A DNA stretch of 64,000 bases from Myxococcales bacterium (GTDB lineage: Bacteria > Myxococcota_A > Polyangia > Polyangiales > GCA-016699535). Every line of letters begins with the position of its first letter. Within the stretch, counting starts at the first letter, position 1. Position numbers and translations under genes: made by a program. The stretch covers positions 3,170,001 through 3,234,000 of the forward strand of contig CP064980.1 of the NCBI GenBank assembly GCA_016699535.1, read 5' to 3'. Below, one piece after another: positions 8,057 through 19,079 of this stretch. The notes under the pieces were generated by a model. It was not told the origin of the DNA. It did no database searches and saw only the letters and a list, made by a program, of their open reading frames with translations.

Positions 8057-11000
8057 ATGACACTACTCGATCAGGCTAAGCCTCATAGCCATGCTGAATT
8101 TTCAAATTTGCTTTCCGGCTTAGCGGTAGACGGAAAAATCGCCCTTTTGAGAGCAGAAGAACAAGCTTGCGATGAGAGCAGTAAAAAAGCTGCCCTGCTC
8201 TATGAAATCGGAACCTTGATCGAAGAGAAACAGGGGAACGAAAGTTTAGCCATTCGCGAATATCTTGCAGCCTTTAATCTGGAGCCACAGTTTCGGCCCC
8301 CGCTCTATGCGCTGATTCGAATATTCGAAAGCAGACGTTCTTTTAAGAACTTATTAAAACTTTATGAAGCCGAAGCAAACGCCGCGGTCACACCGGAAGA
8401 GAAAGCCTCTGCTTTAGTGGATAGCGGCTGTCTGCTTGAAGATCATCTCGGTCAGGCCGAACTCGCACGTTCCATGTACGAAGAAGCTGTTGCGCTTGCC
8501 CCAAACTACCGAGTCGCGTGGCTCTTTTTGGAACGTTCTTACCAGGATGCAAACGACACGGAGGCTAGCGACCGCGCGCTGAGTGGTTTAGCGGCACATA
8601 TTGAAGACAAAGAGTGGCAAAGTCTTTTGCAGCTCGAATTGGGCCTTCGACTGCACGAACGCGGACGCAGTGATGAAGCGCTCAAACTTTTGAACGCGGC
8701 ATCGAAAGACAGTCCCTTTGAGTGGCGGTTCCTGCGCCAAATCGAATTCCTATGCCGCAAAGCTGAGCGCGATGATGCCTTGCTTGATATTTTAGAACGT
8801 TCTGCATTGCTTATTGACGAAGGGAGCAACACAAGACCACAGCTCATCTTGCCATTTAAGAACGGTTCTGATTTAGCAAAACGCTATGCGGCGTCTCTTT
8901 GGGCCGAAGCTGCTCGGCTGCGTGTAAAGCTAAACAGTGACTCGCACGGAGCCATGCACAATCTGCGTCGCGCAGTCGAGTTGTGTCCGCAAGAGCTGTC
9001 CTTGCGTTTGCAGCGTTGGTTTCTCGCCGCTCAAACAAGCGATTACGCCCAAGCCTTGGAAGACATTAACTTTCTGTTGACCCAAAACCCCGGCCAAGAC
9101 TTAAACGCTGCTTTGCAATTCGGCTTAGCAGAACTTGCAAGAGCCCAAGGCGATTTAAAAAAAGCAAAACACATCGCGCAGCGTGTGCATGAAGCCTATC
9201 CACAAGCGAAGAGTCTTGAAGTGTTCATTCGAGATATCGCAACTCAAATGGCGAGTCCGGAAGCCGCGGTTGAACTTCTAAGTCGCCAAGCTCAACGTCT
9301 TGGCGGAGCCGGTCAGAGTTGGTGGGAAGCAGCTCACATCGCTGCCGATGATCTCCAAAACCCAATGAAAGCCCGTTCGCTTTACGAAAAAGCGCTTAAG
9401 GCAAATGACGATGAAACTGCTGTGCTTCGTGAAATGTATGGCAGCCTATTGCGCCTTGGCGATTTGTATGCCGCCCAAGAGTCGGGTGCAATTCTTTTAG
9501 AAAAAGAGCTTTCGGAAGGTGAGCACAGTGCACTGCTGCGTGATCAATATGAACTTTTGCGCGATGTTTTTGGCGATAGCGGTGCAGCCGAGGAACTACT
9601 GAACGATGCCATAAAGCAAGAGCATGCGCATGAATGGGTGCTCGATACCGCACGACTTTTCGGAGCCATGCAGGATAACACAGAACTTTGTGCAAAAGCT
9701 CACGACCAACTTGCTGGGCGATGCAATGACAAACGACTTGCAGCTGCTCACTATTGTGCAGCCGCACGGGCAAGCGCACGCTCAAGCCGACGCATGGTTG
9801 CCGCTCAGTTCCTAAAAAAAGCGTTAAGTCTTGTCCCCGACCATGCCTATGCGCTCGCTTTGCTCGAGACCTTACTTAACTCAGGCGAAAAAACCTTTGA
9901 ACTCATGGAAATCGTTCAGGAGGTCGCATCGCAGCACATCGAGCATTCCGGAATTGAAACATCCTTGCTCACAAGTGCAATCGAAGCAGATCTTAACGGA
10001 GATATCCCTAACGCAATCCGGATGTACCGACAGCTCAGCCACATTAGCCAAGGAGCCCTTGCCCCGTTGTGGCATCTCCGTCGTATTGCGCATCGGCAAG
10101 GCAGCAATGATCTGCTTGCCGAGGTATTGCATAGTCTTTACGAGCTTGAACAAAAGCAATCCCGTTTTGGACACGCCACATTGGAGTGGGGGGAACATCA
10201 ATCGTACTTTCAAGGAAATTATAACGCTGCGGAAGAACTCTTCAGTCAGGTGTTTCATCACCCTGACATCGGCTTTGCAGCTGCACTTAGTGTGCTGAGC
10301 CAACCCCTTACTCCGGAACACAGCGAACATCGCAGCGCAGCCGTTGAGCAAATGCTGAAATGGACACAAGGATCGCATCGCGAAAACCTTAGACAAGATC
10401 GCTGTGCTCTTCTGGGCGAAGGGGCTGAGGCGGTGGATTCGCTGGAAGATTTCGTTGAAGAATACCCAGAGAACATGTGGGCTCGACTCACCCAGCTTTC
10501 GCAATGGACCGTGCGCCCTAATGAAGGAGAGCGAAGAGCCCACACTTTGTTAGCGCTCGCAAAGCTTAGCAAAGATCCTCACGCCGCCGCCGACATCATG
10601 TTGCATGCTTTACGAACCGTCATGATTTCGGATGCCGAAGACGCTTACGGCGATGCGGTCATTTTCGCACATGAGATTAATCCCAAGAACGATCCAATGA
10701 TTGCCGCACTCGCTTTCGATGAAACATTGAGCGGAGGCGATGACCCGGAAACACGCGCACGCGCTCTTGAAACATGGAACGACCGCGCTGGATCCGAGTG
10801 GGGGCCAGGCATTCGCGCGGCGCTTGGTCGCGCGTTGGTCGCTTCAGGGCGCTACGACAGTGCATTCCAAGTACTTAGCGATGTGGTCAATACAGACCCA
10901 GACGATTTGGCTTCGTGGGAAGCCTTGGGTCTCGCCGCGGAGAAACTCGAGAACTGGGAAGAAGTCGCTTGGGCACGAGAGCAAATGGCAGAACGCAGCC

Positions 11001-12823
11001 CCGATCCACTCAAAGCAAAACTTCTCGAACAAGCAGCAAGCGTGTGGATCGATAAGTTAGGTGAACCTACGGAAGGCGAAAGACGCTTACGCGTCGCACT
11101 CAAGCTTAGGCCTGAACTTAGCACCGCTTTCGACCGCTATCACAACCTGCTTCGTGACCGAAAAGACACCAACGCTTTGTTGGAACTGCTCGCGATGCGA
11201 CTGCCCGTTGTTACGGACAACAAGCAATTCAGCAAACTTCTTTACGAACAAGCTATCTTGTTCCGATCCATTGGAAACTTAGAAGGGGCAAAGCACTCCG
11301 TTGAACAACTACTCGACCACGACGGGGCACATATTGGAGCGCTGGCACTACTCTCCGAAGCCAACACCGCTTTGGGTGATTGGGAAGGTGCCATCTCGGC
11401 ACTACGCCGGCTGGCCAGCAGTGAAGTTCCACTCTCCCAAAAACGAGTCGCTCGTTTGGCATCGGCCAATCTTCTTGAAAACAAAATGAACGATTCACTT
11501 TCGGCGTTTGAAGAGCTCTTGCTCCTTCAAAAAGAATATCCCAACGATCCAGAGCTAAGTTTACGTATCGGTAGTCTCGCTGAGAAACTTGGAAACTTCA
11601 AAAAGGCTATCGAGATCTGGGAGAATCTCGCGACTGAATCGGAGGGGGAGCAACGAGGCGTTTACTACAAATTTGTCGCGAGAATATATCGTCACCAGAT
11701 TGGAGAGGCGACTCCCGCCATACGCGCCTACGAAGAGGCTCTAAAAGCCAACCCGACCGACGCGGATGCTTGTGAAGAAATCCTTGCGTGCGACATCGAC
11801 GGAAAAGCCAAACGTCGAACGATTCGCAATTTCCAAATAGGTCTTTATGAACATCTTCAGAAGCATCCATTTTCGCCTGAACTCATGCGGCAGTTGCTAC
11901 GTTCGGCAAATTGGGCGGAAGAAAGAGACCGACAAAAAGTAGTTCTTGAGGCCATGCGATGTTTGGGCTTTGCTAGCCAAGAGGAACTCCAACAATTGGA
12001 TCGCCTGCAGAGAACCGAGCAGTTTCGTTTTGAAAGCAACTTCGATGAACGTGTGCTCGAAGAATTGCTCCAGCACAATGTGCATAGTCCCGTTGACGAG
12101 ATCGGACAGCTTATTGCTGAAGAGTTCTGCTCTAAGTCCTTCGTGTCGCTCGAAACCGCAGGGCTCTTTAAGCAGAATCGAATCAAAAAACGGCACGAGA
12201 ACGCCGAACGAGAAGAATTGCGAAAAATTGCTGCTTTATTCTCTGTTCCAATTGGCGATTGCTACATGGACCTTGACTCCCCGAGTCGCATCATAGCGGT
12301 GCAACGTGGCACGGACCTCTATTGGGGTATTGGCTCGAATCTTCTTGCCCCCTTCGCCTGTGCCCAACGTTTTGAAATAGGGCGCCAGCTTTTCGGAATC
12401 CGCTCCGGCGTCTTACCGTGGGTTCACCGTGGAGCGACGGAAACCAGCGCTCAGATTTTTTCGATTGCTGAATCGATGGGGAAGAGATTGTCCTCCGGGG
12501 TTGGTTATTTTGTTCAAAACGAAATGAGCGATCACAGCGTTCGACAGTTTAGTGGGCGAAACAAACGTAAACTTAATAGTTTATGGAATGAAATGGATTC
12601 GCGAGGCGACAGTATTCTTGCCTACGCGCGAAGTATCGAATTCGCCTCGGCCGCCGTAGGCTTGATCCTCTGTGGCAATCTGCCTGAAGCTCTTGGTGTA
12701 ATCCTCGATGGCCCTATCGACAAACATCGCGTTCATCAATCGCGCTTAGCGCGCGAACTGATTTCCTTCTGGATTTCCGATCGAGCCATCCGAATAAGGC
12801 GACAACTGGGGGCGACTCAATGA
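8057..12823 (+). CDS. Giant TPR protein 1 (1588 aa)
   Basis: Built almost entirely of tetratricopeptide-like helical repeats from residue 1 to about 1250; clear units include SLAIREYLAAFNLEP, ELARSMYEEAVALAP, MKARSLYEKALKAN and AIRAYEEALKANP. No signal peptide or membrane segment is visible, so it is probably a cytoplasmic scaffold. After the repeats comes a non-TPR C-terminal domain (about residues 1390-1588) containing RIIAVQRGTDLYWGIG and GVLPWVHRG. By eye that domain resembles the C-terminal domain of the next gene. Its stop overlaps the next start (ATGA), so the two are translationally coupled. The function is not recognised; TPR arrays usually bind proteins. Confidence 0.8.
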   Translation: MTLLDQAKPHSHAEFSNLLSGLAVDGKIALLRAEEQACDESSKKAALLYEIGTLIEEKQGNESLAIREYLAAFNLEPQFRPPLYALIRIFESRRSFKNLLKLYEAEANAAVTPEEKASALVDSGCLLEDHLGQAELARSMYEEAVALAPNYRVAWLFLERSYQDANDTEASDRALSGLAAHIEDKEWQSLLQLELGLRLHERGRSDEALKLLNAASKDSPFEWRFLRQIEFLCRKAERDDALLDILERSALLIDEGSNTRPQLILPFKNGSDLAKRYAASLWAEAARLRVKLNSDSHGAMHNLRRAVELCPQELSLRLQRWFLAAQTSDYAQALEDINFLLTQNPGQDLNAALQFGLAELARAQGDLKKAKHIAQRVHEAYPQAKSLEVFIRDIATQMASPEAAVELLSRQAQRLGGAGQSWWEAAHIAADDLQNPMKARSLYEKALKANDDETAVLREMYGSLLRLGDLYAAQESGAILLEKELSEGEHSALLRDQYELLRDVFGDSGAAEELLNDAIKQEHAHEWVLDTARLFGAMQDNTELCAKAHDQLAGRCNDKRLAAAHYCAAARASARSSRRMVAAQFLKKALSLVPDHAYALALLETLLNSGEKTFELMEIVQEVASQHIEHSGIETSLLTSAIEADLNGDIPNAIRMYRQLSHISQGALAPLWHLRRIAHRQGSNDLLAEVLHSLYELEQKQSRFGHATLEWGEHQSYFQGNYNAAEELFSQVFHHPDIGFAAALSVLSQPLTPEHSEHRSAAVEQMLKWTQGSHRENLRQDRCALLGEGAEAVDSLEDFVEEYPENMWARLTQLSQWTVRPNEGERRAHTLLALAKLSKDPHAAADIMLHALRTVMISDAEDAYGDAVIFAHEINPKNDPMIAALAFDETLSGGDDPETRARALETWNDRAGSEWGPGIRAALGRALVASGRYDSAFQVLSDVVNTDPDDLASWEALGLAAEKLENWEEVAWAREQMAERSPDPLKAKLLEQAASVWIDKLGEPTEGERRLRVALKLRPELSTAFDRYHNLLRDRKDTNALLELLAMRLPVVTDNKQFSKLLYEQAILFRSIGNLEGAKHSVEQLLDHDGAHIGALALLSEANTALGDWEGAISALRRLASSEVPLSQKRVARLASANLLENKMNDSLSAFEELLLLQKEYPNDPELSLRIGSLAEKLGNFKKAIEIWENLATESEGEQRGVYYKFVARIYRHQIGEATPAIRAYEEALKANPTDADACEEILACDIDGKAKRRTIRNFQIGLYEHLQKHPFSPELMRQLLRSANWAEERDRQKVVLEAMRCLGFASQEELQQLDRLQRTEQFRFESNFDERVLEELLQHNVHSPVDEIGQLIAEEFCSKSFVSLETAGLFKQNRIKKRHENAEREELRKIAALFSVPIGDCYMDLDSPSRIIAVQRGTDLYWGIGSNLLAPFACAQRFEIGRQLFGIRSGVLPWVHRGATETSAQIFSIAESMGKRLSSGVGYFVQNEMSDHSVRQFSGRNKRKLNSLWNEMDSRGDSILAYARSIEFASAAVGLILCGNLPEALGVILDGPIDKHRVHQSRLARELISFWISDRAIRIRRQLGATQ

Positions 12824-15800
12824 ATGACAATTGGGAAAAATACCCGCCCATGGAAGCTGTAGACAACGATGGACGGAACATGAGCCTCGATGATGAACTC
12901 GATTCGTTGCTGACGGATCTTGAAGAGATTAACGATGACCACGCCTCCGTTGTCGTGCCCCTTGCTTCCATCCTGCAACAAGGCATGCCCTCGAGCAGAC
13001 AAAGGTCCGAGCGGCGCACTCTTGACGACGATGACGACCTTGGTTTTTCCGCAGAAGAAACCCAACGCAGGGCCAATCCTCAAAAACGTCCTCTTGCTTT
13101 GCATACTGAGTTGCCTCCACTGGAAGGTGAAGCAAGTCGTCAGATTGAAATTCAAGCAGCGCCGGAGGACTTTGGGGCAGCCGCAGCACTACAATCATTC
13201 GGTATTGAAAGCACAAGCGAGCGTCGTCCTCTCTCCCTTCCTACTCAAGAGTTAACCGAGCGGGTATTGCTTTTGAGTGAGTTGGCTGCATCGAAAGCCG
13301 GCAGCACGAGTGCACGACTCTACGTTGCTGCAGCAGAGCTTTGTGAGCAAGTTGGCAATGCCGACCTAGCTCGTGATTTATACCGCAAAGCACTGGAAGC
13401 ATCTCCGCTGGATCTCGTCGCGCTTCGTGCACTAAGGCGAGACGCCGTTACTCGACGCGCATGGAGTGAAGCCGCCCGTCTTTTAGAGTCTGAAGCTTCG
13501 TTACCACTAAGCCCCAACGAACGGTCTTTGGCACTTAGTTTCCTTGCAGAGATTCAGTGGCAGCGCCTTGCCGACCCTGTCTCCGCGCTGAATTCAGCCC
13601 AGCAAGCAGCGCAACTGCGACCCCAATCGGTTATGGCTGGCCTCGCTCTATCGAACCTCTACCTTGTCAACGGAAACATGGAACGAGCTTTTTTGGAGCT
13701 TGAGCGGGTAAGCCGTTACTGGGGCGACCGAGAAGCACGCTCAGCCCTGTCCTTAAAATCAGCATACTATTCTGAGAAACAAGGAGACTGGAAACACGCT
13801 CGCAGGCAATTTGAAGCGGCCCTAAAGGATGCTCCGACATCCCTTTGCGCCCTGCTGGGTATCGTGCGTTCCTCACGAGCAACAGCCGACCTCGATCGTG
13901 CAGTTGCGGCACTAAAAACAGCAGAGAACTCAGCTGAAACTGGCACAAAGGAGTATTTCGCTTGGCTTAGCTCGCGTTTTCTTCAGTTTTACTTAAATCG
14001 CCACCGTGATGCGGCTCGCTTATTGTCTGAAGCACGCGGACCACTTGCTTTGCGATCAAGGGTCGATGCGACGCTGGTTCGCGAGCAGGAGGACAGCAAA
14101 GCGGCAGCGTTGCGAGACTGGGTAGCGATCGCGGGTAGCTCGCATCGAGCTCTTGGGCTAATTGAAATGGCCATCTTGGCTTTACGGACAAACAAGATTG
14201 AAATCGCTCGAAAATGCCTAGCTGAAGCTACGTTATCGGACAGCGAAGTAAAAAGCATCGAGGCTCTACGTGAACTCATGGCTCGCCGTTTTTCTGATTC
14301 TGAATCGGCAATGATCAAGGCAGCACAAGATACGAATCAGAAAGGTTCAGGAAACACCGCTGTCGCAAGAGCAGCACGACTGGTTGCAGACCCCCGAAAA
14401 CTTACCGAGGAAAAACAATGGTTAGTTCATGCTTCTGAAGATGAGCAACACGCCATTTGCGCGGATGTACTTTTACTCGACCTAGCTGCGATTATGAACG
14501 ACACCTCTGGGATTATCGATGGGCTTAAGCACCACGCTCTACGCTCTCCACCGTCCCGAAGGATAGGCCCTCTTCTTGCGCTCGCAGAATTTGCAGCAAG
14601 AGAGGGTGACACCGAAAACGCTCTAAAAACATTGCAACAAGCTCATGACCTAGAACCAGGGAACCCGGTGGTTCTTAGACCACTCGGTCGTCTCTCCCAA
14701 GCTATTTCCCGAGAGCGCGCAGCGGGACTTTGGCTTGAAGAAGCACATCACAGTAAAGGCAGCCAAGCTGCTTTTGCCGCTACCAATGCGGCACGTCTTT
14801 TATCTGCCTCAGAAAGCCAAGCGGTCGAAGCGCTTCACGTAGCTTTAAAAGCATACCCACTGTATGGACCTGCACGCTGGTCGTTGGAGAAGATACTCGT
14901 TAAAAATGGCGACAGAAAATCAGTAGCGGAGCTACATAATTCGCTTCAAGAAAATTCCCGAACGCGCCCATCTGGAATGAGCACAAATTAAGGGCCTATT
15001 GGAACTTTTGGCCGACCTCTCCTGATGAAGCAATGCTGGCACTCGCTTCAGCCCTTGATTTATTTCCAGACGACCCGATTTTGGGGATGCTGCTTCTACG
15101 CTATGACAACACAACGCACTCCACTCAGCGACTGCGAATCGCGCAGACACTGCTGAGCAGGGATTCTTCAACTCTTGCACACGCTTTCGTGCTTGACGCA
15201 GCTTGGCAGTGCCTAGCACGCGGCGATTTGCAAACGAGCACTGCTTTTCTTACGCAACACAGCCAACACAATCCTACGGATCCCTTTCATTTTCGCATTG
15301 CAGATCATCTAAAAAGCGACCCAACGAAACTCATCGCGGAAAGCATTCGTGCCTCTGATCAAAGCGTGCAGAATGACTCGACTGTTTTTGCTGTTGAACA
15401 TCTTTGCACAATCACCAATACAATTTTAAAAATCCCTCAAGCAAATTTGAGAGCTTTGCAACTGCTGTCCGACCAAAACCCTACCAACAAAGCACTTGCC
15501 AGAGCACTTCAACGCAGTTTCATTCAACTCGGCAACAAAGACGAACTGAGTTCTATCGACGCTCGCATGGGAGAACTTCTCGATTCCGTATCGGATTGCA
15601 CCACGCACACAAGAGCTGCAGCTCGTTATGCGCTCTCTCAGTCGTCGGCACGAGCTAGCGCAGCAGACAAAATCTTACTACGCACCGATGAAACACAACT
15701 TTCGGATTCGTGGATTGCGCGACGTCTACTCGGAGCAGCATTGCGAACGAACAACATCGAGCGCACGGCTATCTCACGACAAATTATTGCTGAAGGCGCT

Positions 15801-17870
15801 TCCCGCAACAGTGAAAAAGCACCTTTTGCGTTGCGCGCCGTAAGTGTGCTTGAATTCCAAGGGCAGTCGCAGGAAGCAGCCAACCTCCTTACCAAGTCCA
15901 TCGGTGGGAACGAGGTATCTTTTCACTTTGAGGAAGAACTCGCGCGACTTTTCTTTGAAATGGGAGAAGGGAAAGCTGCAGCTGAGCATTTTGAAGCTGC
16001 TGCGAGACTCTGCCACCTACCCTCGCATTCCCTTTGCCTTTGGCATCACGCCGGCAGTATCTGGCAGGACGAGGTCGCAGATCGAACAAAAGCGGTTGCC
16101 GCATTGGAACAAGCCGCGGCTATCGACATCGCCTATTCCGATGTTTTTGACCGCTTGCGACGTCTTCTCCAAGACCATGGTGGACTGCGTCAGCTTGCAG
16201 CACTCACCCTGGAACGCATTAAGGCAGGAGGGGACCCCAGGTCCGTCGTCGAGTTACATGTACAGCTTGCAGATCTCTACCAGCAACTTGGAAAAGCTGA
16301 CGAAGCTAAGAAACACTTGGAACTGGCCCTGTCGACTGAGCCGGATCATCTCGATGCTCTGCGGGAATTTGCCGAGCTTTCGAGTGCATCAGAGAGCTGG
16401 GAGGATGCGGCTAATGCGTACATCCGAATTGCACGAATCTCCCGCGACCATGATGAGCTGCGACGAATTTTTTTGGCTCTGGGCAGTATTTATGAATCAA
16501 AAACACCCGATGCAAAGCGTGCGGAAGCTGCGTTTAAGCGTGTGATTCGCATTGCTCCCGATGACCTTACTGCAATGCAGCGACTTGCCAAAGTCTATGT
16601 CGACGACGGAAACATGGCTCAGGCTATTGAGACCCTTAGTCACCTTGTAGATAAAGACTTGGATCCGGAACGTAACAGAGATCACCGCCTAAAACTCGCT
16701 CAGGCCTACGAAAGTAGTGGGAAGCTGCGCCAAGCTGAGCAGACTTTAGAAAGAGCTCGGAAGCATACGCCAGCGGATATCATCGTAATTCAGTCTCTGG
16801 CTGATTTCTACGACCGCCAAGGTGCGACCAGCGCTTACGCCATGCACCTAAACCGGGCCACCGACGATTTCCGCCATGCTATCCGCAATGACCTCAGTGA
16901 CGCCGCAGCGTGGCACGGACTCGTGAGGGTTTTAGGTTGGAGAGAAAAACACGATGCGGCCAGAGCTTGTGCATCAGCGGCTCTTTCAACAGGAATCGTC
17001 GACATCGAGATTTCTAAATTACTTTCTCCTGACGGCGCCGCTCGTTTGGACATACAAAATGCATCCAATGACGAACTGGACCAACTCCTGAGTCCTGAGA
17101 TGCTTGCGCCAGCAGTGCGTACGCTTTTCACTCTTAGCGCATCGGCTATGGAAAAATTATTCCCGATCGACCTGCGAAGCTTCAAGGCTCAAAAGATTGG
17201 CCGTCGCGAAAAGTCCCGTGAAATCGCTGATCGGGTTTCTGCTCTACTAGGCCGAAGCGCAGCGCACGTGCACGTAACTGAGTCAACATCACATCTCTGT
17301 GTCCCTATCAGTTCAAACCCTCTGTCGATTTTAATCAGTCGTGATCTCATCGAGACAACCAACGATGACGAGCTGTTCTTCCTGATGGCTCGCGCCATAA
17401 AAGTGGCAGACAGTTCTCTGTCCGTCACAAGCCGAACGAAGCCTTACGATGTTGCCCTGCTTTTGGCCTCGGTAATTCACATCTGCGATCCGGAATTCTT
17501 TCCTCCCGGAATCGAGATTGAGGAACTTGAAGTCTATTCAAAGCACATGAATAAGTACCTGTCCAAACGCCTCAAGCAGCAAATCATACCACATGCCTTA
17601 GAGGTTTCTGCAATGCAGAACTTTGATCCAGGTATTCTCGGCAATCTTGCATTCCAGCTGGGAAGCCGTTTTGGCTTGCTGCTTCTGGGTTCAGCCCCAT
17701 CAGCCGTGGCTGCGCTCCTCAAACTTCACGGACACCCCGATCCTTCTTCAAACTTGGCCCGTCGCATAGTAGCGATTCGCGAGATTAATGAGTTATCTTC
17801 ACTTATTAGTTTCGCAATATCAGAAGAGCACTTTGAAGCCAGACTAAGAGTGAGTACTCAGAAAAGCTAG
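12820..17870 (+). CDS. Giant TPR protein 2 (about 1683 aa), one-base frame break near 14951
   Basis: Second giant TPR protein. The N-terminal 130 residues are acidic and low in complexity (DDELDSLLTDLEE; EDDDDD-like run at about 68), then TPR units run to about residue 1400 (DLARDLYRKALEASP, AVAALEQAAAIDIA, AEAAFKRVIRIAPDD). The frame stops at 14991 and resumes from 15033 in another frame; inserting one A in the AAAA at 14951-14954 joins them into a continuous LQEKFPNAPIWNE. The C-terminal domain (about 1478-1683; LCVPISSNPLSILISRDLI and DVALLLASVIHI) resembles that of the preceding gene, which suggests duplication. The start ATG overlaps the upstream stop. The next gene begins one base after this stop. 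Confidence 0.8.
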
Positions 17871-17871
17871 T

Positions 17872-18474
17872 ATGCAAATCGCACTTATTGGAAAACTCTC
17901 ATCACATGTCGAACTGCTTTGGCGCGCTTGTGAGCTCTCGCTTCTAGAACGTCGTGTCGATCGCATGATGGTGCTCGACACGGAGCAAAAGGTTCGGGCC
18001 CAACTCAAGACATGGAACCATGGAGCGTCTTCGTCTCAAGACGCACCTCACACCAAAGATCAAAAAATTGTTGAACTTGGCGTCAACGGAACAAGTCAAC
18101 AAATCGAATCCTACCTCGAAACGGAAGGGATTGCCCAACGCACTTCGGACATACACGCTTTGCCGGATCTACATACGCGCATTATCGAAGTAATGGACGG
18201 TGAAATCGTTTTTTTCATCCATGATAAATCAGTGCTTAACGAGGACGACATCGCAAGCACAAAACTCATTGTTTATGGCAAAGGAGACACTCTCGACCTG
18301 CGTGCATTTGGAAGCCGACACTTTTTTTGTCCGGGACCCATCGCCGATGAAAAGCTCTCAATCATTCGTTCTGTTAAAAATGGCCTTATCGAAATTGAGT
18401 GCCTTGATTTCAAGGGAAACACCGAATGGAAAAAGTCCCTTAGTCCCAAAACACCTCGTTTGAGCATCACCTAA
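17872..18474 (+). CDS. Unknown protein between TPR operon and nadD
   Basis: A 200-aa protein I cannot assign. It starts with a hydrophobic strand (IALIGKLSSHVELLW) of the kind that opens an alpha/beta fold. The C-terminal half reads IVYGKGDTLDLRAFGSRHFFCPGPI and then a strand-turn-strand GLIEIECLDFKGNTEW. This faintly recalls the C-terminus of YfcE/MJ0936-type phosphodiesterases, but the metal-binding histidines are missing, so I do not claim it. It lies one base after the giant TPR gene and five bases before nadD, in what looks like a single transcription unit. Confidence 0.55.
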   Translation: MQIALIGKLSSHVELLWRACELSLLERRVDRMMVLDTEQKVRAQLKTWNHGASSSQDAPHTKDQKIVELGVNGTSQQIESYLETEGIAQRTSDIHALPDLHTRIIEVMDGEIVFFIHDKSVLNEDDIASTKLIVYGKGDTLDLRAFGSRHFFCPGPIADEKLSIIRSVKNGLIEIECLDFKGNTEWKKSLSPKTPRLSIT

Positions 18475-18479
18475 CTTCA

Positions 18480-19034
18480 ATGAACGCGCAAAATGAAACA
18501 ATTGGTCTATTCGGAGGAAGTTTCGACCCTCCTCATCTCGCTCACGTCTTGGTTGGAACCTATGTGCTTTCTTCTACACACGTTGATCGCATTGTTGTCA
18601 TTCCAACCTATGTTCATCCTTTTTCAAAGAAACTCGCGCCCTACGAACATCGGCTGCGCATGTGTGAGCTTGCGTTTTCAGACTTGAAACGTGTTTCCGT
18701 TTCGGACGTAGAGGGTGTTCTCGGTGGAGAAAGTCGAACACTGCGCACCGTTGAACATCTTTCAAAAGAAATGCCAAACAAGCAACTGCGACTGATCATT
18801 GGATCAGACCTCGTCAAAGAAACCGAGAGATGGCACAGATTTGATCAGATAAAGAAAATGGCGCCACCTTTAGTTATTCCTCGTGCATCGCTAGATATTC
18901 ATAGCCCACTTGGAATTCCACCAATTAGCTCCACCGAAGTTCGAGAACGTCTGCGCACCAATGAGGAGATGAGTGGCTGGCTTCCAGAAATCGTCACCGA
19001 GTACATACGAACTCAAAAATTGTATCAGGACTAG
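18480..19034 (+). CDS. nadD: Nicotinate-nucleotide adenylyltransferase
   Basis: Transfers AMP from ATP to nicotinate mononucleotide, giving deamido-NAD in NAD synthesis. The nucleotidyltransferase signature GLFGGSFDPPHLAH (residues 9-22) contains the H-x-x-H-type site (HLAH), PTYVHPF is the substrate loop, and the C-terminal motif ISSTEVRERL matches the family's ISST-R signature. The length of 184 aa is at the short end of the family. The ATG at 18480 lies five bases after the preceding stop, so it is probably cotranscribed with the TPR genes. It converges on clpA 45 bases on. Confidence 0.93.
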   Translation: MNAQNETIGLFGGSFDPPHLAHVLVGTYVLSSTHVDRIVVIPTYVHPFSKKLAPYEHRLRMCELAFSDLKRVSVSDVEGVLGGESRTLRTVEHLSKEMPNKQLRLIIGSDLVKETERWHRFDQIKKMAPPLVIPRASLDIHSPLGIPPISSTEVRERLRTNEEMSGWLPEIVTEYIRTQKLYQD

Positions 19035-19079
19035 CTGCACTGCTCAGCCTTACCGCTAACGCTTTCGCCAACCGCACAG

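Noticed and set aside
9881..10543. 220-aa open frame on the minus strand within the first giant TPR gene
   Set aside because: It is a shadow of the long TPR frame, with a residue mix atypical of proteins and no ribosome site.
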